Assembly: GCA_018263655.1 (NCBI GenBank)
Contig: JAANWY010000226.1
Span: 1-13,936 of the forward strand
DNA: 13,936 bases
Reading direction: 5' to 3'
Origin: Anaerolineales bacterium
Lineage (GTDB): Bacteria; Chloroflexota; Anaerolineae; Epilineales; JAANWY01
Below, one piece after another: positions 6,731 through 12,414 of the stretch (within the stretch, counting starts at the first letter, position 1; every line of letters begins with the position of its first letter). Position numbers and translations under genes: made by a program. The notes under the pieces are model-generated. The model did not search any database and had not been told where the DNA came from. It worked only from the letters and a program-made list of their open reading frames with translations.

Positions 6731-6817
6731 CTCGATATTTCGGGGCTATGTAGGTCGAAATGGTATTTCGACCCGACGATTTACCAAATCGTCCTACATG
6801 TCCCCCCACATATTGAG
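6731..6817. repeat. GTAG-type twin-hairpin repeat, copy 1
   Basis: Outer ends CTCGATATTTCGGGG (6731-6745) and CCCCCACATATTGAG (6803-6817) are imperfect inverted repeats. Inside, ATGTAGG (6748-6754) pairs with CCTACAT (6793-6799). Between them are two 7-bp hairpins: 6755-6771 with loop GGT and 6776-6792 with loop ACC. The loops are reverse complements. The 6748-6799 block is identical to 8484-8535, in the same orientation. GTAG before one hairpin and CTAC after the inverted second hairpin is the layout of BIME/REP elements. In the rest of the gap, 6818-6918 shows nothing recognisable apart from one CTGAGTAG (6899-6906). Confidence 0.8.
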
Positions 6818-6918
6818 AAGACACTATTTTGACTTGCTTTTGACCGAATTTTGTCCTTGAGCTTATCGTAGCCATATCTTCAGGGTTCTTCTTGTGTCCT
6901 GAGTAGCTCGGCCGCCCC

Positions 6919-6981
6919 CGGCCGCCCCCACCGACCCCGTTTTTCCGCATTTCTCAACTACGAGGGCGACAGCCTGAGTAG
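6919..6981 (-). repeat. Half copy of the palindromic repeat at 4584-4730
   Basis: Read on the minus strand this matches 4599-4659 with few substitutions: the CTCAGGCT end, TCGCCCTCG, AAATGCGGAAAAAC, GGTCGGTGGGGG and CGGCCG. Here only one arm is present, so the 54-bp palindrome is not formed. CTGAGTAG forms its end at 6974-6981. It lies directly upstream of the der promoter. Confidence 0.75.
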
Positions 6982-6991
6982 TTACCAGTCA

Positions 6992-7021
6992 TTGTTATGT
7001 CTCCGTGCAACGTGGTATAAT
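6992..7021 (+). promoter_or_regulatory. Promoter of der (leaderless)
   Basis: TTGTTA (6992-6997), an 18-bp spacer, and a perfect TATAAT (7016-7021) with an extended -10 TGG just before it. The ATG of der begins at 7028, exactly where transcription should start, and no Shine-Dalgarno precedes it. The mRNA is therefore predicted to be leaderless. Confidence 0.75.
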
Positions 7022-7027
7022 TGTACT

Positions 7028-8344
7028 ATGAGTAAGTCAATCGTCGCCCTGGTCGGGCGCCCGAACGTTGGGAAGTCCACGCTATTCAATCGTTTTATCG
7101 GCGAACGGTTCGCGATCGTCGAGGATGTGCCGGGTACAACCCGGGATCGGATTTATGGTGAGACTGAGTGGAACGGCGTCACTTTCACTGTCGTAGACAC
7201 CGGTGGCTTGCTGGTTGGTGTCGATGAGCCGCTGATTGATCGAGTGCGGGTGCAGGCCGAAGCCGCCATTCGCGAGGCTGACGTCATCATATTCCTCGTC
7301 GATGTGAAGGAGGGGCTCACAGTGGCCGACGAGGATGTGGTCCGTCTGCTGCGTGAGGCTGACAAGCCGGTGATCCTCGCAGTGAACAAGGCGGACAATC
7401 AGCAGCGCCGGCTCGAAGCGCTGGAGTTCTGGGCGCTGGGCCTGGATGAGCCAATGCCGATTTCGGCATTACACGGCACAGGCACCGGTGACCTGTTGGA
7501 TGAAGTCGTCGCTGCGTTCTCGCCTGAAGAAGAGTCGGCCGACGAGGGTACGGTTCGGATGGCGATTGTCGGCCGGCCCAATGTCGGCAAGTCTTCGTTG
7601 CTCAATCAGGTGCTGGGCCGTGAGCGTGCCATCGTTCACGAGATGCCAGGCACAACCCGCGATGCCATTGATACGGAAATGACCTTCAACGGCCGGCCCA
7701 TTACGTTGATCGACACGGCCGGCATTCGGCGGCGGGGGCGGATCGAGGCCGGCATTGAGAGATACAGCGTGCTGCGCGCCATGCGGGCCATCCAGCGTGC
7801 GGATGTCGCCTTGCTGCTTATCGATGCCACCGAAGGCGTGACAGCGCAGGATCAGCATATTGCCGGCTACGTTTTGGACGAACACAAGAGCGTGGTGGTC
7901 CTGATCAACAAGTGGGATCTGGTCCCCAAGGATGCGTACACCATGCCGGCCTACACGGAGCATGTTCGCCACGAGCTGCGGTTTCTCAGCTACGTGCCGG
8001 TGCTCTACATCTCGGCCAAGACGGGGCGTCGGGTTCATCAAGTGCTGCCGACGGCGCTGGATGTCTACGAAGCGCGGTTCAGGCGTATTTCGACTGGGGA
8101 GTTGAATCGCTTGGTGCAGGACACGGTGGCGCGGCATGCCCCGCCGTCGAAAGGGGGCAAGCGGTTGAAGTTCTTCTACGCGACTCAGGCCGCCGTCGAC
8201 CCGCCGACGTTCGTTTTCTTCGTCAACGACCCCAGGCTGATGCATTTCTCCTATCAGCGCTTCATTGAGAATAGCATCCGCCAGGAGTATCGATTTCTTG
8301 GCACGCCGCTACGGTTCAGTTTCCGCGCCAGACAGCGGGAGTAG
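7028..8344 (+). CDS. der: Ribosome assembly GTPase Der (EngA)
   Basis: A 438-residue protein with two consecutive GTPase domains and a C-terminal KH-like domain, the layout unique to Der/EngA, which acts in 50S subunit assembly. Domain 1: GRPNVGKS (10-17), DTGG (57-60), NKAD (120-123). Domain 2: GRPNVGKS (182-189), DTAG (229-232), NKWD (294-297), ISAK (328-331). The KH-like domain spans about 350-435. Length is typical for the family. The start at 7028 is chosen over an upstream in-frame TTG at 6992 because that TTG lies inside the -35 box and the family begins right before the first P-loop. It is a single-gene unit flanked by two identical 52-bp twin-hairpin repeats. Confidence 0.97.
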   Translation: MSKSIVALVGRPNVGKSTLFNRFIGERFAIVEDVPGTTRDRIYGETEWNGVTFTVVDTGGLLVGVDEPLIDRVRVQAEAAIREADVIIFLVDVKEGLTVADEDVVRLLREADKPVILAVNKADNQQRRLEALEFWALGLDEPMPISALHGTGTGDLLDEVVAAFSPEEESADEGTVRMAIVGRPNVGKSSLLNQVLGRERAIVHEMPGTTRDAIDTEMTFNGRPITLIDTAGIRRRGRIEAGIERYSVLRAMRAIQRADVALLLIDATEGVTAQDQHIAGYVLDEHKSVVVLINKWDLVPKDAYTMPAYTEHVRHELRFLSYVPVLYISAKTGRRVHQVLPTALDVYEARFRRISTGELNRLVQDTVARHAPPSKGGKRLKFFYATQAAVDPPTFVFFVNDPRLMHFSYQRFIENSIRQEYRFLGTPLRFSFRARQRE

Positions 8345-8360
8345 CCGGCGGCCGTATCAT

Positions 8361-8552
8361 CTCAATGTTTCGGGGTTATGTTTCGGGGTTATGGGGATTC
8401 CAGAATTTAAAACCTCCCAAAAACCCAAAGATTTCCAGGGGAAATAGGCCGTTTTTGGGAGGTTTATTTCCCTGGAAGTCCCTATGTAGGTCGAAATGGT
8501 ATTTCGACCCGACGATTTACCAAATCGTCCTACATGCCCCCCATATATTGAG
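8361..8552. repeat. GTAG-type twin-hairpin repeat, copy 2, with nested palindromic insert
   Basis: The same element as 6731-6817, with outer ends CTCAATGTTTCGGGG and CCCCCATATATTGAG and the 52-bp core at 8484-8535 identical to copy 1. Between its left end and the core lies an extra segment. First comes a tandem duplication of TTTCGGGGTTATG (8368-8380, 8381-8393). Then an imperfect inverted repeat with arms 8393-8424 and 8451-8484, including a 15-bp perfect stem (8410-8424 with 8451-8465). The insert's arms resemble those at 18-47 and 116-145. It sits between der and the convergent M23 gene. 8553-8605 holds only a short GC palindrome (ACCGGCGGCCGGT). Confidence 0.8.
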
Positions 8553-8605
8553 AAGATACCGGCGGCCGGTTTCACAACGAATGTGTGGATTGGAGGGACC
8601 TGCCA

Positions 8606-9676
8606 TCAAGGTGGGATCTGTTCGGTTTCTGTACTTGGCTCCGACACTTGCAGCGGGATGAAGGCCGTCTGGCCCGCCTCGACCTCGACGGGTTCCGCGT
8701 ACGCCGCGTTCTCTACCTCGTAGTGGACGGTGTACGTGCCGGCCGGCACGTCGCCGAAGACGAAGTTCTCCCGCCAGCCGGCGTCGGGGTTGACGCCCTT
8801 ACCGTAAGCCTCGGTTTCGCGGTACCACCTGTTTTGCTCGTCGTAGAGATTGACGAACATGCCGGGGATGTCGTTCCCGTTGGCGTCCACCAGCCGGCCG
8901 GCGATGGTCCCGTAGCCATCGAAGGGCTTGATCCACAGCTCAGGATTGCGGGTGGCGGTGTACGAGTTCTCGCCGACGCGAACCTCCATGTGCAGGTGCG
9001 GGCCTAGCGCAACCCCCGCGGAGCCTACTTCGGCGATGGGTTGGCCGGCCACCACTTCCTGGCCGACTTCGACGAGCTCGGTGCTCACGTGACCGTACAG
9101 TGTGAACACAGGTTGGCCGTAGAAGGTCCGATCGTGCTCAATGATGACGAGCCGGCCGTAGAAATCGCGGAAGCGTCCGTAGACTTGCATGTCGTCGGAG
9201 CCGGCGATGACGACGTGGCCCGGGCCGGCGGCCAGTATCGGCGTGCCGGTGGGGTTCTCGAATTCGACGCCGTGGTGAACCTGGTAACGCCCGTAATACG
9301 TGGCGCCGTAGGCGTAAAAGCGGCTGACGAAGTTGATGTTGCCGGCGGCGATGGGGCGGTCAAACCAGTAGTGATCTTCAGGCTCGATGACGGCTGTTGG
9401 CTCGGCGCTCGGTGTGGGCGGGGTTGTGGCCGTTGCGGTTGGTGGCGTGGTCGGTTGGGGTGTTGGTGTCGCCGGGGGTGCTGCGGTCGCCGTTGGCAGC
9501 GCTGTCGGCGTCTGGCTGGCGGAAGCCAGCGCGATGGGGCCGGCTCCAGGGAAGTTGGCCGACAGTGTGGATTGCGGCGGGTGGTAGCCCGTTGCGACGG
9601 CGGCGATAACGGCAGAGAACAACACGGCGCCGATGAACGTGGCGACTAGCGTATCGAGAGGGGATTGCTCAGGCAT
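8606..9676 (-). CDS. M23 family metallopeptidase (LytM/peptidase M23)
   Basis: A 356-residue protein with an N-terminal helix (about 9-30) as signal or anchor, a Pro/Thr/Ala-rich low-complexity linker (54-98), an M23 domain (about 110-250) and a C-terminal beta domain (253-343) resembling carboxypeptidase-regulatory or Cna-B folds. Zinc-site motifs: HHGVE (134-138), YGHV with H196, and HLH (227-229). M23 enzymes cleave peptide cross-links of peptidoglycan or related polymers. At the usual HxGxD position the aspartate is replaced by E138. The start at 9676 is chosen because the promoter -10 lies at 9687-9692; an in-frame ATG at 9688 would overlap that box, and the more upstream start at 9790 is in repeat DNA. 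Likely secreted and cell-envelope bound. Confidence 0.9.
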   Translation of the reverse strand: MPEQSPLDTLVATFIGAVLFSAVIAAVATGYHPPQSTLSANFPGAGPIALASASQTPTALPTATAAPPATPTPQPTTPPTATATTPPTPSAEPTAVIEPEDHYWFDRPIAAGNINFVSRFYAYGATYYGRYQVHHGVEFENPTGTPILAAGPGHVVIAGSDDMQVYGRFRDFYGRLVIIEHDRTFYGQPVFTLYGHVSTELVEVGQEVVAGQPIAEVGSAGVALGPHLHMEVRVGENSYTATRNPELWIKPFDGYGTIAGRLVDANGNDIPGMFVNLYDEQNRWYRETEAYGKGVNPDAGWRENFVFGDVPAGTYTVHYEVENAAYAEPVEVEAGQTAFIPLQVSEPSTETEQIPP

Positions 9677-9686
9677 AATGCAATCC

Positions 9687-9715
9687 ATTATATCACATCT
9701 TGACCGAGTGCCCAA
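9687..9715 (-). promoter_or_regulatory. Promoter of the M23 peptidase gene (near leaderless)
   Basis: On the minus strand TTGGGC (9715-9710), a 17-bp spacer, and a perfect TATAAT (9692-9687) with extended -10 TGA. The predicted transcript starts near 9680, leaving about 4 nt before ATG at 9676. No Shine-Dalgarno is present. Confidence 0.7.
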
Positions 9716-9726
9716 GTTGACACAGC

Positions 9727-9879
9727 TGGTGTTTGCCCATAAGTCACTTGTCCAGTAGAGGCAAGGCCGAACCCCTAAGACCTGAAACAAGTTTCAGCCT
9801 CCTGGACGCTCGAACTTGTTCGAGGCATGTAAGTTTCACAAGTGACACAACTTGACATCCTAGTTATGGGGAAACACCG
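9727..9879. repeat. Inverted-repeat element with CAAG/CTTG twin hairpins
   Basis: Left arm 9727-9750 begins GGTGTTTGCCCATAA and ends GTCACTTGT. The right arm, 9837-9879, is its reverse complement with one mismatch and about 17 extra bases. Inside are hairpins CTGAAAC-AA-GTTTCAG (9782-9797) and CTCGAAC-TT-GTTCGAG (9809-9824). With 6-bp stems their loops are CAAG and CTTG, reverse complements. It occupies the gap between the divergent M23 and trmD genes. A TTGACA at 9852-9857 has no matching -10, so the trmD promoter is unresolved. Confidence 0.75.
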
Positions 9880-9897
9880 GGACACAGGTGGTCCATC

Positions 9898-10650
9898 ATG
9901 CGATTCGATATCTTCACTTTGTTTCCCCAGATGTTTGCCGGCCCGTTCGAGGAGAGCATTATCAAGCGTGCTCAGGAAAATGGGCTGGTGGAAGTCGCGA
10001 TCCACGATATCCGGGCGTACACCCGCGATCGACATCGTACGGCCGACGATACGCCGTACGGTGGGGGGGGCGGGATGGTCATGAAGCCCGAGCCCATTTT
10101 TCGTGCTGTCGAGGATGTTCTGACGGATAGTGTCGGCGATAGTGTCGGCGATACCCCCGTTGTCTTGCTGACACCGCAGGGCCGGCTATTTGCACAGGAC
10201 GTGGCTCGTGAGCTGGCGACCGAAGATCGGCTGGCGCTGATTTGCGGACACTACGAGGGGGTTGACGAGCGCGTGCGACAACACTTGGCCACCGACGAAA
10301 TCTCCATCGGTGACTATGTGCTCACCGGCGGGGAGGTGCCGGCCATGGTGATTGTGGACGCCGTGACACGTCTACTACCTGACGTGCTTGGAGATCCCTT
10401 CGCGGCAGCCGCCGATTCGCATGCGACGGGTTTGTTAGAACACCCACACTACACGCGACCATACGATTTTCGAGGGTGGACGGTGCCCGACGTCTTGCTG
10501 TCCGGCCACCATGGGGAGGTGGCGCGGTGGCGCCGGCGCCAGGTGCTGCGCCGCACGTGGGAGCGCCGGCCGGGCCTGCTCGAACAGGCTGATCTGTCGG
10601 CAGAGGATGTCGAGTTTCTGGAGGCTCTGCGTGTTGAGAACGCGAGCTGA
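9898..10650 (+). CDS. trmD: tRNA (guanine37-N1)-methyltransferase TrmD
   Basis: A 250-residue SPOUT-class methyltransferase that makes m1G37 in tRNAs and so prevents +1 frameshifting. Diagnostic stretches: MRFDIFTLFPQMF (1-13), the DTPYGGGGGMVMKPEP loop (51-66), LICGHYEGVDERV (114-126) and SIGDYVLTGGE (136-146) of the trefoil knot, and the DSHATGLLEHPHYTRP segment (173-188) with the catalytic aspartate region. AGGTGG (9886-9891) is a good RBS 6 nt upstream. Residues 77-84 are a perfect tandem duplication DSVG-DSVG (12-bp repeat at 10126-10149) in a surface loop before strand PVVLL. It is followed by rplS, as in most bacteria, although rpsP and rimM, often upstream, are absent. Confidence 0.97.
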   Translation: MRFDIFTLFPQMFAGPFEESIIKRAQENGLVEVAIHDIRAYTRDRHRTADDTPYGGGGGMVMKPEPIFRAVEDVLTDSVGDSVGDTPVVLLTPQGRLFAQDVARELATEDRLALICGHYEGVDERVRQHLATDEISIGDYVLTGGEVPAMVIVDAVTRLLPDVLGDPFAAAADSHATGLLEHPHYTRPYDFRGWTVPDVLLSGHHGEVARWRRRQVLRRTWERRPGLLEQADLSAEDVEFLEALRVENAS

Positions 10651-10707
10651 CTCCGTGTAGTCATTTTGACTACTCTATCCAGGTACAGCTGTCGGCTAAT
10701 GCTGACG

Positions 10708-10740
10708 CTCTCAGCCCGCAACAAGTTGCGGCGTCCTGAC
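10708..10740 (+). repeat. Hairpin of the ACAAGT family
   Basis: CCGCAAC-AA-GTTGCGG (10716-10731) forms a 7-bp-arm hairpin, flanked by GCTCTCAGC and GCGTCCTGAC. The 34-base block matches the reverse complement of 12301-12334 at all but one position. Just upstream, after the trmD stop, GTAGTCA-TTT-TGACTAC (10657-10673) is another small hairpin that could end trmD transcripts, although no T tract follows. Confidence 0.7.
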
Positions 10741-10743
10741 AAT

Positions 10744-10823
10744 CAGCAGTTCTAAATTTGACGGTCAGCATGCTGAGTAGCAGGCGTATCGAAGCGTGCT
10801 GACCGTCAAATTTAGAACTGCTG
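10744..10823. repeat. 27-bp perfect inverted repeat with 26-nt loop
   Basis: Arms 10744-10770 and 10797-10823 are perfect reverse complements over 27 bp (starting CAGCAGTTCTAAATTTGACG). The loop 10771-10796 contains CTGAGTAG and CGTATCGAAG, the core words of the dispersed repeat at 13811-13936. It sits between trmD and the rplS promoter and could terminate trmD transcripts or be a small mobile element. Confidence 0.85.
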
Positions 10824-10841
10824 GCGGACGGTGGCTGCTGT

Positions 10842-10870
10842 TTGTCGGAATTGCCAAAGTCTGGTATAAT
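10842..10870 (+). promoter_or_regulatory. Promoter of rplS
   Basis: TTGTCG (10842-10847), a 17-bp spacer, and a perfect TATAAT (10865-10870) with extended -10 TGG. The transcript would start near 10877 and carry a leader of about 140 nt before rplS. It gives rplS (and probably rnhB) transcription independent of trmD. Confidence 0.75.
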
Positions 10871-10891
10871 GTTTTCTTGTGGTTATCGCGA

Positions 10892-10929
10892 CACTGCTGT
10901 GGCCGATCTCCTGACCGGCCACAGCAGTG
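10892..10929 (+). promoter_or_regulatory. Stable hairpin in the rplS leader
   Basis: A 14-bp perfect stem, CACTGCTGTGGCCG (10892-10905) with 10916-10929, encloses loop ATCTCCTGAC. It lies about 15 nt after the predicted rplS transcription start. No T tract follows, so it is not a simple terminator. A regulatory leader for ribosomal protein L19 is possible; such leaders are known in other bacteria but this one is not recognised by sequence. The stretch TCTCCTGACCG (10907-10917) recurs in the hairpin at 12444-12491. A second small hairpin (10952-10968, CAGGCA/TGCCTG) follows. Confidence 0.65.
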
Positions 10930-11017
10930 AAACGTGACAATGCCAAACTTTTCAGGCATGCAGTGCCTGCGCTAGAACAGGCAGTTACCCAAGCTAGATA
11001 GATTCGTGAGGTGAGAA

Positions 11018-11371
11018 ATGGCTAGTGTTGACCTATTGCGCGCCATTGAGCGTGAACAAATGAAGGAGGACCTCCCGGAAATTACACCGGGAGATACCGT
11101 TCGCCTTCACTTTCGGATTGTCGAAGGTGACCGCGAGCGGACGCAGGTTTTTGAAGGTCTCGTGATGGGCATGCGGGGCAGTCAGTCTAACCGTACGATC
11201 ACCATTCGCCGGATTGGTGCTCATGGCGTCGGCGTGGAGCGGACTTTCCCACTGCATTCGCCGCGTATGGAGAGCATCGAAGTGCTGCGGCATTCGCATG
11301 TGCGTCGCGCCAAGCTGTATTTCTTGCGGAAGCGACAGGGCAAGTCAGCCCGCCTCCGACAAAAGCGGTGA
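11018..11371 (+). CDS. rplS: Large ribosomal subunit protein L19
   Basis: A 117-residue L19 of the large ribosomal subunit, located near the 30S-50S interface. Family landmarks are PGDTVRLHFRIVEGDRERTQ (24-43), the FEGLVMGMRG segment, TITIRRIGAHGVGVERTFPL, SPRMESIEVLRHSHVRRAKLYFLR and the basic C-terminus. Length is normal. GAGGTG (11008-11013) is a good RBS 4 nt before ATG. It has its own promoter with a structured leader and is followed after 62 bases by rnhB. Confidence 0.97.
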   Translation: MASVDLLRAIEREQMKEDLPEITPGDTVRLHFRIVEGDRERTQVFEGLVMGMRGSQSNRTITIRRIGAHGVGVERTFPLHSPRMESIEVLRHSHVRRAKLYFLRKRQGKSARLRQKR

Positions 11372-11433
11372 GCATGGTTGGGCTGCTTGGAATTTACGGG
11401 GCGTAGTCGTACCGGCTGCGCTCTTGTTGTTTC

Positions 11434-12147
11434 ATGCCTGAAGAATGGTCGATGGCTGATGCACAAATCCCCAACCTTGACGAAGAACTCACCTTGCGTG
11501 ACGCCGGCTTCGCCCTCATCGCCGGCATAGACGAAGCTGGCAGAGGGGCTATGGCCGGCCCGGTCGTCGCGGCGGCCGTAATCCTGCCGTTGGATGACCC
11601 CGCTGCGCTCTACGTTGCCTTGAATGGCGTCCGCGATTCAAAGCTCCTGACCCCTTCCCAACGCGACAGGCTCTTTGACGTCATCCACGCCCACGTGCCG
11701 GCCGTCGGTGTAGGGATGGCCTGGCCCGTCATCATCGACACCATTGGCATTGCTAAGGCCGCTCGACTGGCCATGCGGGGGGCCGTCAGCCGGCTCGGCC
11801 ACACGCCCGATCACTTACTCATTGACGCTTTCGAACTGCCCGCTCCGCCGGCTCCGCAGCGCGCCATCGTCAAAGGCGACCGCAAGTGCCTCTCCATCGC
11901 CGCGGCATCCATCATCGCCAAGGTGACGCGCGATCGTCTGATGATCAAGTTAGACGATGTCTACCCCGGCTATGGCCTTGCCGGTCACAAGGGGTACGTC
12001 ACCCGAGCCCACAAACTCGCCGTCTATGAATATGGGCCTTCCCCGATTCATCGCATGTCCTACGCTCCGGTTCAGTTGGTGTTGGCCCACCAACGGGGCC
12101 GACTGCCATCGCCGGCCCGTACACCGGAGCAATTGTCGCTGTCCTGA
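11434..12147 (+). CDS. rnhB: Ribonuclease HII
   Basis: A 237-residue RNase HII, which removes ribonucleotides embedded in DNA. Motifs: AGIDEAGRGAMAGPVVAAAV (30-49) with catalytic D33 and E34, VRDSKLL (66-72), D131 in LLIDAFEL, SIAAASIIAKVTRDRL (154-169) with D167, and GYGLAGHKGYVTRAHK near the C-terminus. All four acidic metal ligands expected for the family are present. A start at 11452 (MADAQI) is equally plausible, as neither ATG has a good RBS. The last codons and stop (from about 12136, QLSLS) fall in GTCCTGAGCGTGTCGAGG, which looks like a fragment of the dispersed intergenic repeats, so the native C-terminus may have been replaced. Likely co-transcribed with rplS. Confidence 0.95.
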   Translation: MPEEWSMADAQIPNLDEELTLRDAGFALIAGIDEAGRGAMAGPVVAAAVILPLDDPAALYVALNGVRDSKLLTPSQRDRLFDVIHAHVPAVGVGMAWPVIIDTIGIAKAARLAMRGAVSRLGHTPDHLLIDAFELPAPPAPQRAIVKGDRKCLSIAAASIIAKVTRDRLMIKLDDVYPGYGLAGHKGYVTRAHKLAVYEYGPSPIHRMSYAPVQLVLAHQRGRLPSPARTPEQLSLS

Positions 12148-12259
12148 GCGTGTCGAGGGAACTGAACGGGCTTTTGTGATACAGTCCGTCGAGGGTGCAT
12201 CCCACATTTGTTAATAACGCGATCATCATCTGAACTCCCATACCAGTATGAGTCACCAT

Positions 12260-12335
12260 CTCGAACCCTTCGATAGACTCAGGACGTCGCAAGTTCGAGC
12301 GTCCGGACGCCGCAACTTGTTGCGGGCTGAGAGCC
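12260..12335 (-). repeat. ACAAGT-family hairpin element, inverted copy
   Basis: Contains the hairpin CCGCAAC-TT-GTTGCGG (12310-12325) and, next to it, a degraded partner (12288-12299, GTCGCAAGTTCG region). Read on the minus strand it parallels 9779-9828: hairpin with CAAG loop, a GCGTCC/GGACGC junction, then a CTCGAACTTG half. The left end carries CCTTCGATAGACTCAGGACG, also found at 13911-13924 with small changes. The rest of 12148-12384 holds no gene; a 9-bp inverted pair TGCATCCCA/TGGGATGCA (about 12197 and 12357) brackets it loosely. Confidence 0.7.
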
Positions 12336-12384
12336 TCGCCACCGGCTTTACAAACTTGGGATGCACATGCCCGTCAACAACGCG

Positions 12385-12414
12385 TTGGCGTCGCTCCGAT
12401 TCTCGGTGTATAAT
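12385..12414 (+). promoter_or_regulatory. Promoter upstream of the duplicated start region
   Basis: TTGGCG (12385-12390), an 18-bp spacer and a perfect TATAAT (12409-12414). Transcription should start at about 12421, two bases before an ATG at 12423. The same -10-to-ATG segment recurs 125 bp downstream with GATAAT (12534-12539) before the real gene start at 12548. Confidence 0.7.

Noticed and set aside
6748..6799. Possible tRNA-like cloverleaf
   Set aside because: It has an outer stem and only two 7-bp hairpins with 3-nt loops, lacks anticodon and T-loop consensus, and is too short.
7469..8245. 258-codon open frame on the minus strand
   Set aside because: Antisense to der, with no domain content; der is unambiguous.
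9041..9649. 202-codon plus-strand frame rich in Gly, Arg and Cys
   Set aside because: It is the complement of the Pro/Thr linker and M23 domain; its low-complexity composition mirrors the linker.
9852..9857. TTGACA as -35 of a trmD promoter
   Set aside because: The 16-18 bp downstream position reads CACCGG-like sequence with no -10 box; the match lies in the extra bases of the repeat's right arm.
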